A stretch of DNA of 64,000 nt from Sinosporangium album (GCF_900100605.1 NZ_FNCN01000008.1:186001-250000); one strand, 5' to 3'. Shown: positions 25,084 through 34,124, numbered from the stretch's first letter. Notes: generated by a model not told the origin, from the sequence alone. Numbers and translations are program-made.

Positions 25084-26517
25084 GTGCGTTCAATCTGGCG
25101 CAGGATCTTCCGTACAAAGCCCGTCGGGGAGATCATCGCGGAGGGGGGACACGGGGAGGGCGGGGAGCTCAAACGCTCCATGTCGCTGACGCAGCTCACG
25201 ATGTTCAGCGTCGGCGCGACGCTCGGGACCGGGATCTTCGTCATCCTGGGCGAGGCCGCCCCGCTCGCCGGGCCGGCCGTGGTCGTCTCGTTCCTCCTCG
25301 CCGCGGTCACCGCCCTGTTCTCGGCCCTGTCCTACGCGGAACTGGCGGGGACCATCCCGGTCTCCGGCTCCTCCTATTCCTATGCCTACGCCACCCTCGG
25401 CGAGGTGGTGGCCTGGGTGTGCGGGTGGTGCCTGCTGCTGGAGTACGCGGTGTCGGTGTCGGCGGTCGCGGTCGGATGGGGCCAATACCTCAACGAGTTC
25501 TTCGGCCAGTCGACCGGATGGCGCATACCCGCCGCCCTGTCCGGCCCGCCCGGCATCGACGGGGGCGTGGTCAACCTTCCCGCTATCGCCGTGGTGCTCC
25601 TCGCCACCGTGCTCCTGCTGCGGGGCGCCTCCGAGAGCGCGACGGCGAACGCGGTCATGGTGGTCGTCAAAATCGGTGTGCTGCTGTTCTTCTGCGTCAT
25701 CGCCTTCACCGCCTTCGACAGCGATAACCTCACGCCCTTCGCGCCGCTCGGCATGGCCGGCCTCAGCGCCGCCGGAGCCAAGGTCTTCTTCTCCTACATC
25801 GGCTTCGACGCCGCCTCCACCGCCGGGGAGGAGGCCAAGAACCCCCGCCGTGATCTGCCGCTCGCCATCCTGCTGTCGCTCGGCATCGTCACCCTCGTCT
25901 ATGTCCTGGTGGCGCTGGCCTCGGTGGGCGTGCTGCCCTGGCAGCGGCTCAGCGGCTCGGAGGCGTCGCTGGCCAAGGTGCTGGAGGACGCGACCGGCTC
26001 GGCGTGGCCCTCGGTCGTGCTGTCGCTCGGCGCGGTGGTCGCCATCGCCAGCGTGGTGCTGACCGTGCTGTACGGCCAGACCCGCATCCTGTTCGCCATG
26101 TCGCGGGACGGGCTCATCCCGAAGGTCTTCCAGAGGGTCAGCCCCCGCCGCCGCGTCCCCGCGGCGAACACGATCATCGTGTCGGCGTTCGTCGCGATCC
26201 TCGCGGGACTCGTACCGCTCGGGCGGCTCGCCGACGCCACGAGCATCGGCACGCTCTTCGCCTTCGCCGTCGTCAACGTCGGCGTCATCGTCCTGCGGTC
26301 CACCAGACCCGACCTTCCCCGCAACTTCCGCACCCCGCTGTTCCCGCTCACCCCGATCCTGGGCGTGTTGTTCTGCCTCTACCTCATGGTCAACCTGGAC
26401 CGGCAGACGTGGGCGGTGTTCGCCGTCTGGACGCTGGTCGGGCTCGCCGCCTACTTCGCGTACGGCTTCCGCCGTTCACGCCTGGCCCAGGCGGCAGGGG
26501 CGTGTCGGCCGCACTGA
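25084..26517 (+). CDS. APC-family (cationic amino acid) permease
   Basis: 477 aa from GTG 25084, with AAGGGAGA 6 nt upstream. It has a short N-terminal cytoplasmic tail of the CAT type (WRRIFRTKPVGEII) and about twelve membrane helices with SVGATLGTGIFVILGEAAP, FFSYIGFDAASTAGEEAKNPRRDLP and TRILFAMSRDGLIP. It lies 40 bp downstream of arcA on the same strand and probably shares its transcript. Likely substrates are arginine, lysine or ornithine (inference from family and context). Confidence 0.88.
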   Translation: MRSIWRRIFRTKPVGEIIAEGGHGEGGELKRSMSLTQLTMFSVGATLGTGIFVILGEAAPLAGPAVVVSFLLAAVTALFSALSYAELAGTIPVSGSSYSYAYATLGEVVAWVCGWCLLLEYAVSVSAVAVGWGQYLNEFFGQSTGWRIPAALSGPPGIDGGVVNLPAIAVVLLATVLLLRGASESATANAVMVVVKIGVLLFFCVIAFTAFDSDNLTPFAPLGMAGLSAAGAKVFFSYIGFDAASTAGEEAKNPRRDLPLAILLSLGIVTLVYVLVALASVGVLPWQRLSGSEASLAKVLEDATGSAWPSVVLSLGAVVAIASVVLTVLYGQTRILFAMSRDGLIPKVFQRVSPRRRVPAANTIIVSAFVAILAGLVPLGRLADATSIGTLFAFAVVNVGVIVLRSTRPDLPRNFRTPLFPLTPILGVLFCLYLMVNLDRQTWAVFAVWTLVGLAAYFAYGFRRSRLAQAAGACRPH

Positions 26518-27001
26518 ACTCCACCTCGTGACTCCCCCGCGAGATCCTGATGCGCGCCTCCAACGAGTCGTGGTCCGCTTCGCCGCGCCGTCCTCGGAGA
26601 CACCTCGTTGAAGATCATACTCGCGGTGCCGTGCCCCGTGATCATCGTCCCCGGGGTTCCGGCCCCCCGTGGAACCCGTAGAACCCGTGACACGCATCGG
26701 AAACCCTGAAATTCCTACGTTTCGGACAGGACAACCCAGACGATCGTGTCGGACCACACCGGATCGGATTCGGCATCTTTTTTCCAATCAGCTTGACCTT
26801 GAGCGCCCACAGCTTTACCGTCACTGTCCGTAACCACACCTCGCGGCGTTGTCGGGAAAAACCCGGCAGTCCTGTCACCGATGGTGCCTACCCCGGGCAC
26901 GGACCCCGGTGGTCAGGGCATATGCCGCGAGGGAGCACAATTTGGTGAGAAGCACGACCTTGTTGAGAGCAGGACAAAACTAAGAGCCGGGGGGCCACAC
27001 G
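26518..27001. other. intergenic region before bldD, no gene seen
   Basis: 484 bp. Frames here are short, Arg-rich and without ribosome binding sites. The last 60 bp must hold the bldD promoter and leader. A purine-rich GAGCCGGGGGG precedes the bldD ATG. I see no convincing -35/-10 pair or BldD box. Confidence 0.4.
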
Positions 27002-27496
27002 ATGCCGTCTGAGTACGCCAAGTCGCTGGGTGCACGACTCCGTGCGATCCGCACCCAGCAGGGCCTGTCCCTGCACGGAGTCGAAGAGAAGTCCCGTGGC
27101 CGCTGGAAGGCCGTTGTCGTGGGCTCCTACGAACGCGGCGACAGGGCGGTCACGGTGCAGAAGCTCGCCGAGCTGGCCGATTTCTATGGTGTGCCGGTTT
27201 CGGAGCTGCTGCCCGGCGGTGCGGCGCCGAGTCCTTTGGGCCCGACGCCGAAGCTTGTGATCGATCTTGAGCGCCTCGCCCAGCTCCCCAAGGAGAAGGC
27301 CGGGGCCCTCGCGCGCTACGCGGCGACGATCCAGAGCCAGCGTGGTGACTACAACGGCAAGGTCCTGTCCATCCGCCAGGAGGACCTGCGTTCCCTTGCC
27401 GTGATTTATGACAAGTCCCCTGCCGAGCTGACCGAGGAACTCATCGGCTGGGGAGTGCTTGACGCGGAGGCGCGCCGGGCGGTCGAAACCTTCTAG
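27002..27496 (+). CDS. bldD: developmental regulator BldD
   Basis: 164 aa. The N-terminal XRE-type HTH (residues about 8-65) includes LGARLRAIRTQQGLSLHGVEEKS in its first part. The C-terminal domain carries the cyclic-di-GMP signature RGD (114-116), eight residues, then RQED (125-128), the spacing of the Streptomyces protein. BldD bound to tetrameric cyclic-di-GMP represses sporulation genes. The intact signature indicates that c-di-GMP control is kept. In Streptomyces bldD sits next to pyrR; here about 6 kb intervenes. Confidence 0.96.
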   Translation: MPSEYAKSLGARLRAIRTQQGLSLHGVEEKSRGRWKAVVVGSYERGDRAVTVQKLAELADFYGVPVSELLPGGAAPSPLGPTPKLVIDLERLAQLPKEKAGALARYAATIQSQRGDYNGKVLSIRQEDLRSLAVIYDKSPAELTEELIGWGVLDAEARRAVETF

Positions 27497-27553
27497 GCGC
27501 TCAGCGGGCCGCTCGCGGCCCGGAACCTCTTGCTGTTGTTCGGATAAGCATTC

Positions 27554-27606
27554 ACGGCCTTCGTGCGCGCTGGCGGCCTCACAGACGCGCACGAAGGCCG
27601 TTTTTG
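27554..27606 (+). terminator. rho-independent terminator of bldD
   Basis: A 16-bp perfect stem, ACGGCCTTCGTGCGCG (27554-27569) with CGCGCACGAAGGCCGT (27586-27601), and a 16-nt loop, followed at once by TTTTT. It is one of the few classic T-tailed terminators in the window. Confidence 0.92.
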
Positions 27607-27746
27607 CTGTTCACGCCTGGTCAAATCCGGACAGACGCCGGTTGCCGTACATGTCACCTCCATAACCCTGGTGAGTTGATCTTCAATGATCGACAACGAT
27701 TGTGGTAGTAACGACTCAGGCAGGGGATTCAAGAATTTTGGTGGCC

Positions 27747-28958
27747 ATGACCACAGGCAATGGCGAGGGGGACTCCGCAACCGCACGCACCACTCCTCCA
27801 CACGAGGTGCGCGTGTCCGCGGAGCACGAGGACTTCAATACGCGAGCCCAGGGCGGACCAGGCAGGCCCGAGGGCCTTGTCGCCGTGGTCGACGCCGCGG
27901 CCCGCGGCAGGGCCGATGGCCTGCTGAAAGTCCTCCCTTTCGCCATGATGGCCGGGGTCGGCCTCGCCGAGCTGCTGACCGACTCCGGCGTCGGCCTCCT
28001 CCCCCTCCTCGCCCTCGGCCCCGCCTTCGCCAGCGTCGCCTGCGAGATCCGTACGACCGCCCTGATCGGCACCATCGCGGTCACGCTCTGCCTGCTGCTC
28101 GGCGTCTACAACGACAGCCTGGGCACCGTACGCACCAACGTGACCCTCGGCGCGATCGTCGGCGTCACCGTGGCCAGCGCCCTGGCCAGCGCCGGACGCA
28201 TGAGATACGAACGCCGCCTCGCCGACGTGACGTCCGTCGCCGAGGCGGCGCAGCGCGTCCTGCTCCGCCCGGTCCCCCGCCGCGCCGGCCCCGGCATCGG
28301 CATGGCCGTCTCCTACACCTCGGCGGCGGCCGAGGCCCGGATCGGCGGCGACCTGTACGAGGTCGTGACCCGGCCCACCGGCGGCGTGCGCATCATCGTG
28401 GGCGATGTCCAGGGCAAGGGCCTTGAGGCGGTCGAGACCGCCGCGGTCGTCCTTGGCGCGTTCCGAGAGGCCGCCCACGACGAGGCCGAGCTTCCCGGTG
28501 TCGTCGCGCGCCTGGAGAAGGCCCTGGCCAGACACCTGTCCGGGGAGCAGTTCGTGACCGTCGTCCTGGCCGAGGTGATCGACGAGAAGGAGATCGCCAT
28601 GGTCAACTGCGGCCACCCCGGCCCTCTCGTGCTCACCGGGGACGGCGCCCACTTCCTCGCCGAACCGCCCGAGGAGGCCCCGCCGCTCGGACTGCTCTCG
28701 CTGGAGCCCGAACCGCCGGTGCCCTACCGGGTGCCCTTCGCGCCCGGCGACCAGATCCTCTTCTACACCGACGGCGTCATCGAGGCCCGCGACCCGTTCC
28801 AGCGGTTCTACCCGCTGACCGCGAGAACGCATCTGCTCGAAGGGCCCGACCCGCAGGCCGCCCTCGACGCTCTGCGGGCCGACCTGCTGCGCCACGTCGG
28901 CAGGCCGCTCGGGGACGACGCCGCCATGCTCCTGCTCCGCCGCCGCACCCCGAGCTGA
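27747..28958 (+). CDS. membrane-anchored SpoIIE/PP2C-type serine phosphatase
   Basis: About 403 aa. Three to four hydrophobic segments (about residues 60-150) precede a PP2C domain with GGDLYEVV, GDVQGKGLEA, NCGHPGPL, YTDGVIEARD and GDDAAMLLL, which contain the metal-binding Asp residues. Such proteins dephosphorylate anti-anti-sigma factors in actinomycetes. The start is uncertain: ATG 27747, GTG 27741 or GTG 27702, none with a good ribosome binding site. It sits just after bldD, which suggests a developmental or stress role (inference). Confidence 0.85.
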   Translation: MTTGNGEGDSATARTTPPHEVRVSAEHEDFNTRAQGGPGRPEGLVAVVDAAARGRADGLLKVLPFAMMAGVGLAELLTDSGVGLLPLLALGPAFASVACEIRTTALIGTIAVTLCLLLGVYNDSLGTVRTNVTLGAIVGVTVASALASAGRMRYERRLADVTSVAEAAQRVLLRPVPRRAGPGIGMAVSYTSAAAEARIGGDLYEVVTRPTGGVRIIVGDVQGKGLEAVETAAVVLGAFREAAHDEAELPGVVARLEKALARHLSGEQFVTVVLAEVIDEKEIAMVNCGHPGPLVLTGDGAHFLAEPPEEAPPLGLLSLEPEPPVPYRVPFAPGDQILFYTDGVIEARDPFQRFYPLTARTHLLEGPDPQAALDALRADLLRHVGRPLGDDAAMLLLRRRTPS

Positions 28959-29089
28959 CCGGGCCGGCGGATCCCATGGCCCATGGTCCCGTTCCACATG
29001 ATCTTCATGGTCCGTACGCGTGCGCCCGTCTCCCCCTGCTCCGGGCCCTCCGGCTTTACTCGACGCTTAACTCCACCCCCTTACTCCAC

Positions 29090-29566
29090 CTACTCCACAT
29101 TGACGGGCATTCCACCGGTAATCCGCACCAACTCATCGAAAGACGTCTGGAACACCGTGTGCGGGTGGCCGCCGGCCGCCCACACCGCGTCGTACTTGCC
29201 GAGCCACCGGTCCACGAGCGTCCGCACCGGGGCGGGGTGGCCCACCGGCGCGACCCCGCCGATGGGCTGGCCGGTGGCCTCCCTCACGAACTCCGGCGTC
29301 GCCCGTCTGACGGACTCCGCCCCGATCGTCCGGGCGATGAGCGCGGTGTTCACCCGGTGTGCGCCGCTGGTCAACACCAGCAGCGGCGCACCGTCGGCGT
29401 TGAAGATCAAACTATTGGCGATCGCCCCGATCTCACAGCCAAGCTGCGCTGCGGCGGCCTCCGCGGTGGGGGCCGAATCCGGCAGGACCACGATCTCCCC
29501 GGGCGCGTTGAGCGCCCGCAGGGCTTCGGCGACTTTCACGGCATTCGGATGGAACTTTTCTGGCAT
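29090..29566 (-). CDS. YbaK/EbsC-type aminoacyl-tRNA deacylase
   Basis: 158 aa. Typical features are the Lys-independent core IGAIANSLIFNADGAPLLVLTSGAHRVN, then ATGQPIGGVAPVGH, and the end AAGGHPHTVFQTSFDELVRITGG. The family hydrolyses mischarged tRNA (for example Cys-tRNAPro). It is a monocistronic gene convergent with the upstream phosphatase. Confidence 0.9.
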   Translation of the reverse strand: MPEKFHPNAVKVAEALRALNAPGEIVVLPDSAPTAEAAAAQLGCEIGAIANSLIFNADGAPLLVLTSGAHRVNTALIARTIGAESVRRATPEFVREATGQPIGGVAPVGHPAPVRTLVDRWLGKYDAVWAAGGHPHTVFQTSFDELVRITGGMPVNVE

Positions 29567-29694
29567 CCGCCCACTCTAAAGAGTTTGACGAACATAAGCG
29601 ATTGGTTACTTTCAAGAGAGTAAGTCAGGGATTGCGTTGCTTCTACGCTAATGTCCTTGACTCAAGTCTGGCGAAATTGAGGGGATGGTTTTAG

Positions 29695-30603
29695 GTGGGG
29701 GTAGTTCGGCGGCCCATGGTGGCCGCTCTCATCACGGCGGGCGCCGTACTCGTCAGCGGCTGCGCCACAGGCTCTGACACGGCAGGCCCGGTCCACTCGG
29801 CGGCGTCCCGCACCGCCGCCGTCACCACGACACCGACGACCAGTACGGCGACGGCCGGTACACCGACGACCGGTACGGCCGGTACGGCGACGACCGGCCT
29901 TTTACGCGACACCGCAGCCCCCGCCTCGGGGGGAGCCATCCGTGGAACGTTCAAAACGCCCGGCAAGAGACTCGCCGTCGGTTCCAAGGGCACTGCCGTC
30001 AGCACCCTCCAGCGGCGCCTGAAGGACCTCGGCTACAGCCCCGGCACGATCGACGGCCGGTACGGCGGAGCCACCCAGAGCGCCGTCTGGGCCTTCCAGA
30101 AGATCAACGGCATCCGCCCGACCCAGACCGGAGCCGTCGGCTCCGCCACCTGGAAAGCCCTCGAAGACCCCGCGACCCCGAAGGTGCTCGCCCCCCGCGG
30201 CCGACCCGACCGGGCCGAGGTCGACCTCACCAAGCAGGTCGTGGTCCTCTACCGGCGCGGCGAGGTGCGGCTGATCAGCCACATCTCCTCCGGCAGCGGC
30301 ATCCCCTACTGCGAGACGACCGAATGGCAGGGCAAGACCCAGAAGTTCTGCGGCAGCGCCCGAACCCCCACCGGCAACTACAAAACCACTTGGCGCCGGT
30401 CGGGCTGGCACAAGTCCTACCTCGGCGAGCTCTACAACCCGATCTTCTTCAACGGAGGCATCGCCTTCCACGGAGCCCTCTCGGTCCCACTCGCCCCCGC
30501 CTCCCACGGCTGCGTCCGCCTGCCCATGCACATCGCCAAAGTCCTGCCCGGCCTCCTCGGCACCGGTGTCCCCGTCCACGTCCGAGGCGCATTCCGCCGC
30601 TGA
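29695..30603 (+). CDS. L,D-transpeptidase lipoprotein with peptidoglycan-binding domain
   Basis: 302 aa. A lipoprotein signal (AVLVSGCATG) is followed by a Thr/Ala/Gly-rich tether encoded by GACGACCGGTACGGC-like repeats. A PG_binding_1 domain (LQRRLKDLGYSPGTIDGRYG) comes next, then a YkuD domain ending in the catalytic motif SHGCVRLP. It would make 3-3 crosslinks or act on the cell wall outside the membrane. GTG 29695 has GAGGGG about 10 nt upstream. Confidence 0.92.
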   Translation: MGVVRRPMVAALITAGAVLVSGCATGSDTAGPVHSAASRTAAVTTTPTTSTATAGTPTTGTAGTATTGLLRDTAAPASGGAIRGTFKTPGKRLAVGSKGTAVSTLQRRLKDLGYSPGTIDGRYGGATQSAVWAFQKINGIRPTQTGAVGSATWKALEDPATPKVLAPRGRPDRAEVDLTKQVVVLYRRGEVRLISHISSGSGIPYCETTEWQGKTQKFCGSARTPTGNYKTTWRRSGWHKSYLGELYNPIFFNGGIAFHGALSVPLAPASHGCVRLPMHIAKVLPGLLGTGVPVHVRGAFRR

Positions 30604-30643
30604 CAGCCCCGGCCCGGCCGCGCCGGCACCTATCGATCCCCCT

Positions 30644-30675
30644 GAAGGCCCTGGGACATCGCTCCCAGGGCCTTC
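30644..30675 (+). terminator. hairpin after the L,D-transpeptidase gene
   Basis: A 13-bp perfect stem, GAAGGCCCTGGGA and TCCCAGGGCCTTC, with a 6-nt loop, 40 bp after the stop codon. No T-run. The remaining 30676-31094 contains the SOS-type promoter and a long leader but no credible gene. Confidence 0.75.
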
Positions 30676-30773
30676 GCCGTGAACGGCCCGGCAGCATCCG
30701 GCTCCACCACGGACTCGCCACGCCGTCGTATGCCGCCCGACCTTGAGACACAAACTCCCCATTGGGCAACATA

Positions 30774-30829
30774 TCGAATCTCTGTTCGCACATATGTTGA
30801 CATGGCCCCTATATCGAAACTATGTTCGA
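30774..30829 (+). promoter_or_regulatory. two LexA (SOS) boxes and a promoter
   Basis: TCGAAACTATGTTCGA (30814-30829) differs by one base from the actinobacterial LexA consensus TCGAAC-N4-GTTCGA. TCGAATCTCTGTTCGC (30774-30789) is a second, weaker box 40 bp upstream. Between them TTGACA (30797-30802) with an 18-bp spacer leads to TATGTT (30821-30826), so the strong box covers the -10. Direction is rightward, towards the HEPN gene, with a leader of about 260 nt. Confidence 0.75.
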
Positions 30830-31094
30830 TAGCGTGACGTGAGACTCGCGGCTCACGTCCATGGGAGTGCCCGGCGGGCCGCCTCACCCATGGGGGCCGG
30901 CCTGCCGGGCGGCTCCACGGGCGGTGACATGTCCTCGTCGTCGGCGGAGACGATCCGGCCATGTCCAGCCGGACGGGGAGAGGGGAAGCTCCTCGTCCGG
31001 CACGCCCGGAAAACTGTCGGTGGGGTCTGCCACGCTGGGCTCAGCGGCGGAGCCCTCGCCGGGGTTCCAGGCGACCCAAGGAGGCCGAAGCACG

Positions 31095-31634
31095 ATGCCC
31101 AGGCTCAGCGACCCACACCGGACACCCCATCCCGCCACAGGCCACCGCCCCTTCACGGCCTCCGCCCCCACGCCACCCCCCAGTGGCACGGCGCACGCAC
31201 CCGAGCCGAGGCCGTCGGCTCCGCTCGCGTCGAAGGTCCGGGCGCACCTCGCCGACGCGCATGCGCGGCTCGCCGAGACGGCGACGGCGCGCACACCGGC
31301 TGGGCGCTATGTCGCCGCGCACATGGCGGCGCTGCGAGCCGCCGCGGCGGTGCTGGCGGCGCGCCCGCGCCCCATGGAAGGGCGGCGAAGAAGGCTGCAG
31401 AGCGCCTGGGAGCTGCTGCCGCAGGCCGAGCCCCAGCTCGCCGACTGGGCGGTCTACTTCGCGGCGAGCGCCGCGAAGCGGGCGGCGGCCGAGGCCGGCC
31501 TGGTCCGCACGGTGAGCGCGGCCGACGCCGACGAGCTCGCGATCCAGGCCGACACGTTCGTGACCTTGGTCGAGACCCTGCTGGGCGTCCCGCACCGGCA
31601 CGCTCCCCAACCGCACATCCCCCTGGCCGGATAA
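31095..31634 (+). CDS. SAV_6107-type HEPN-domain protein
   Basis: 179 aa from ATG 31095, with AAGGAGG about 10 nt upstream. A Pro-rich N-terminus of about 50 residues precedes a helical HEPN domain (HLADAHARLAET, then RYVAAHMAALRAAAAVLAARPRP). The family is known beside the SOS mutasome genes dnaE2/imuB in Streptomyces, but neither is here. An R-x4-H (RYVAAH) is present, the type of motif used by HEPN ribonucleases, although activity is unproven. Two LexA boxes upstream fit a DNA-damage role. Confidence 0.75.
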   Translation: MPRLSDPHRTPHPATGHRPFTASAPTPPPSGTAHAPEPRPSAPLASKVRAHLADAHARLAETATARTPAGRYVAAHMAALRAAAAVLAARPRPMEGRRRRLQSAWELLPQAEPQLADWAVYFAASAAKRAAAEAGLVRTVSAADADELAIQADTFVTLVETLLGVPHRHAPQPHIPLAG

Positions 31635-31789
31635 GGCCCACCACACACACCCATAAATGTCATGACATAGCCCAATATGTGACCGTAGAGCGGCTTTCTT
31701 CATGGAACAGGTGAGATCCCGGCGGAGCTGTACCAAACAGCGCGGGGCGCGGGATGTGAGGTGAAACGGGCACTGCTAGTGTGCGGTGA

Positions 31790-32377
31790 GTGATCGGACT
31801 GCGGCACGTGGGCGCCGATGAGTTCACCGCTCGCCTGGGGTCGGTGATCTACATTTACAGTGCGGCGATGCGCCCTCCGACCGATCAGATCTCGGGGCGC
31901 AAGTGCATCATGCGCAATCACTCCGCCTATCCCGATTTCACATGCGTTCTCGCCGAGCTGCCCGACAGGACGCCGGTCGGCTTCGCGTATGGGTTCCACG
32001 GGGCGCCCGGCCAGTGGTGGCACGACGTGATCAGCCGCTCCGTGGTCGAGCTGCTGGGCGAGGAGAGCGCCTACGAGTGGTTCGACGACCCTTTGGAGCT
32101 CGCGGAGATCCACGTTCACCCCGATTTCCAGGGCAAGGGCATCGGCCGAAGCATGATCTACGCGCTCTGCGAGGGCCGCAAGGAGCGCACCGCCGTGCTT
32201 TCCACGCACGATCAGCCGACCGCCGCCCGGCACCTCTACCGCAGCCTCGGTTTCACCGACCTGTTGAGCCGGTACACCTTTCCCGGCGGCCATGAGCTGT
32301 ACGCGATCGTCGGCCGCACACTTCCGCTGCCGGCGCCTACGTCCCCCAATCTCCCCCATGGCTCCTGCACGCTCTGA
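31790..32377 (+). CDS. GNAT-family N-acetyltransferase
   Basis: 195 aa. The acetyl-CoA pyrophosphate loop is VHPDFQGKGIGRSM, followed by RHLYRSLGF near the end. The substrate is not predictable. The start is GTG 31790; a TAGTGT hexamer lies 7 nt upstream and no ribosome binding site is visible, so the message may be leaderless. Confidence 0.85.
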   Translation: MIGLRHVGADEFTARLGSVIYIYSAAMRPPTDQISGRKCIMRNHSAYPDFTCVLAELPDRTPVGFAYGFHGAPGQWWHDVISRSVVELLGEESAYEWFDDPLELAEIHVHPDFQGKGIGRSMIYALCEGRKERTAVLSTHDQPTAARHLYRSLGFTDLLSRYTFPGGHELYAIVGRTLPLPAPTSPNLPHGSCTL

Positions 32378-32395
32378 CCACCGCCCCCGATATTC

Positions 32396-32415
32396 CGCAT
32401 GGGACATTAGATGCG
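32396..32415. promoter_or_regulatory. CGCAT-N10-ATGCG inverted repeat upstream of the first isochorismatase-like gene
   Basis: Half-sites at 32396-32400 and 32411-32415 match those of the better palindrome in front of the second gene (33260-33279). The shared half-site GATGCGTGC suggests one regulator for both, probably the downstream MarR protein (inference). Confidence 0.45.
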
Positions 32416-32500
32416 TGCACACACAACCAAAATTAGATAAATAGGCTGATCAAAGCAACAATGGCCATAAGGAAGCCTCATGTTCTTTACGGAGGAAGCC

Positions 32501-33151
32501 ATGGCCGCGGAATACGACTACCCGACCCACCGTCTCAGCCCGGACAATACGGCGACCCTGCTGGTCGACCACCAGACCGGCCTCATCGTCGGGGTGCAGG
32601 ATCACGACCAGAACGAGCTCAGCCGCAACGCGCTGGCACTGGCCCGGGCCGGGAAGGTCTTCGGGGTCCCGGTCGTGGCGTCGTCGTCGGCGCAGACGGG
32701 CCCCAACGGGCCACTGCTTCCGGAACTGGTCGCCGACCTCCCCGAGGGAACACCGATCATCCACCGCACGGGAGAGGTGGACGCGTTCGACGACCCGAGG
32801 TTCGACGACGCCGTCCGCGCGGCGGACCGGCCCAACCTGGTCATCGCCGGCGTCATCACCGACGTGTGCCTGATGTTCGCCTCGCTGTCGGCGCGGGCGC
32901 GCGGCTACAACGTGCACGCCGTGATCGACGCCTCGGGCACCACGAACAAGCTCGCCCGCGAGACGTCGATCGTACGGCTGGCCGCGGCGGGTGTCGTCGT
33001 CAACTCGACCGTGGCCGTGCTGTCGGAGCTGCTGCGCGACTGGAAGACCCCCGGCGGGCCGGGGACCGCGGAGATCTTCGGCCGGCTGGCGATGCCGTTC
33101 TACGGCGCGGTGAGCGCGAGCCACGCGGCGGCCGGGCGGGGCGAGCGGTAA
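32501..33151 (+). CDS. isochorismatase-like cysteine hydrolase, copy 1
   Basis: 216 aa from ATG 32501, with GGAGGAAG just upstream. The catalytic Asp is in TLLVDHQTG and the nucleophile Cys in GVITDVCLMFASLSARARGY. The cis-peptide region is replaced by AGVITD as in YcaC-type hydrolases. The substrate is unknown. It is closely similar along its whole length to the gene 170 bp downstream. Confidence 0.9.
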   Translation: MAAEYDYPTHRLSPDNTATLLVDHQTGLIVGVQDHDQNELSRNALALARAGKVFGVPVVASSSAQTGPNGPLLPELVADLPEGTPIIHRTGEVDAFDDPRFDDAVRAADRPNLVIAGVITDVCLMFASLSARARGYNVHAVIDASGTTNKLARETSIVRLAAAGVVVNSTVAVLSELLRDWKTPGGPGTAEIFGRLAMPFYGAVSASHAAAGRGER

Positions 33152-33178
33152 CCACGCAGAGCGCGGGCCGGGAGCGAC

Positions 33179-33204
33179 GGGCGTGTGACGGCTGTCACAC
33201 GCCC
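33179..33204 (+). terminator. hairpin between the two isochorismatase-like genes
   Basis: An 11-bp perfect stem, GGGCGTGTGAC and GTCACACGCCC, with a 4-nt loop (ggct), 28 bp after the stop codon. Each copy appears to have its own promoter and terminator. Confidence 0.75.
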
Positions 33205-33259
33205 TTCGCGCGCCCAGCCCGGGAACAAACGGGGCACTCGGTTGTTATAGTGCATGCGC

Positions 33260-33279
33260 ACGCATCAAAATGGATGCGT
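33260..33279. promoter_or_regulatory. palindromic operator before the second isochorismatase-like gene
   Basis: ACGCATC-AAAATG-GATGCGT is a perfect 7-bp inverted repeat. A TATAGT hexamer (33246-33251) lies just upstream, so a bound protein would sit at the transcription start. Similar CGCAT/ATGCG half-sites precede copy 1. MarR-family proteins bind this kind of 20-bp palindrome. Confidence 0.65.
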
Positions 33280-33318
33280 CAGAGCACGTCAGAGACGTTA
33301 TTAAGGGCAGGAATCATC

Positions 33319-33969
33319 ATGGCAACCGAGTACGACTACGCCACCAACCGCCTCACGGCAGACAACACCGCGATCCTGCTGGTGGACCACCAGACCGGTC
33401 TGATTCTCGGAGTCCAGGACCACGACCAGAACGAGGTCCGCCGCAAGGCGCAGGCCCTCGCCCGCACGGGCAAGGTCTACGGCATCCCGGTCATCGCCAC
33501 GACCTCGGCTCCCACCGGCCCCAACGGCCCGCTCCTGCCGGAACTGGTCGCCGAGCTCCCCGAGGGCACGCCGATCATCCACCGCAGCGGTGAGGTGGAC
33601 GCGTTCGACGACCCGCGCTTCGAGGAGGCCGTCCGCGCCACGGGCGCGACCAACCTCATCATCGCCGGTGTCATCACCGACGTCTGCCTGATGTTCCCCT
33701 CGCTGTCGGCGCGGGCGCGCGGCTACAGCGTGCATGCCATCATCGACGCCTCGGGCACGACCAACGTCCTGGCGCGTGAGACCTCGATGGCGCGCCTCCA
33801 GCAGGCGGGCGTGGTGCTGAACAGCACGGTCGGCGTGATCTCCGAGCTTCTGCGAGACTGGAAGACCCCGGCCGGCCCCGGCACCGCAGGCATCTTCAGT
33901 GAGCTGGCCATGCCGTTCTACGGCGCGGTGGTGGCGAGCCACGCCTCCGCCGGCGGCGCGGCTTCCTGA
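33319..33969 (+). CDS. isochorismatase-like cysteine hydrolase, copy 2
   Basis: 216 aa from ATG 33319, with GGGCAGG upstream. It has the same catalytic residues as copy 1 (ILLVDHQTG; GVITDVCLMFPSLSARARGY) and the same length. A longer frame open upstream through copy 1 is a shadow. The duplication is recent enough that the proteins align without gaps by eye. Confidence 0.92.
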   Translation: MATEYDYATNRLTADNTAILLVDHQTGLILGVQDHDQNEVRRKAQALARTGKVYGIPVIATTSAPTGPNGPLLPELVAELPEGTPIIHRSGEVDAFDDPRFEEAVRATGATNLIIAGVITDVCLMFPSLSARARGYSVHAIIDASGTTNVLARETSMARLQQAGVVLNSTVGVISELLRDWKTPAGPGTAGIFSELAMPFYGAVVASHASAGGAAS

Positions 33970-33979
33970 CCCAAAGCGT

Positions 33980-34016
33980 GTGAGCCCGGGATGCCGCGGG
34001 GGCTTCCCGGGCTCAC
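33980..34016 (+). terminator. hairpin after isochorismatase-like copy 2
   Basis: A 12-bp perfect stem, GTGAGCCCGGGA and TCCCGGGCTCAC, with a 13-nt loop, 10 bp after the stop. It separates the hydrolase from the MarR gene. Confidence 0.75.
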
Positions 34017-34124
34017 GCATGCCCCCCATCGGGCACGATGGCAGTCAACAGGACAGTGGCCGCGGGGCGGTCCCCGGTGCGAGACCATGTCGTCGGAAAC
34101 CTGTCCGGAAAGTGGAGGACTACG

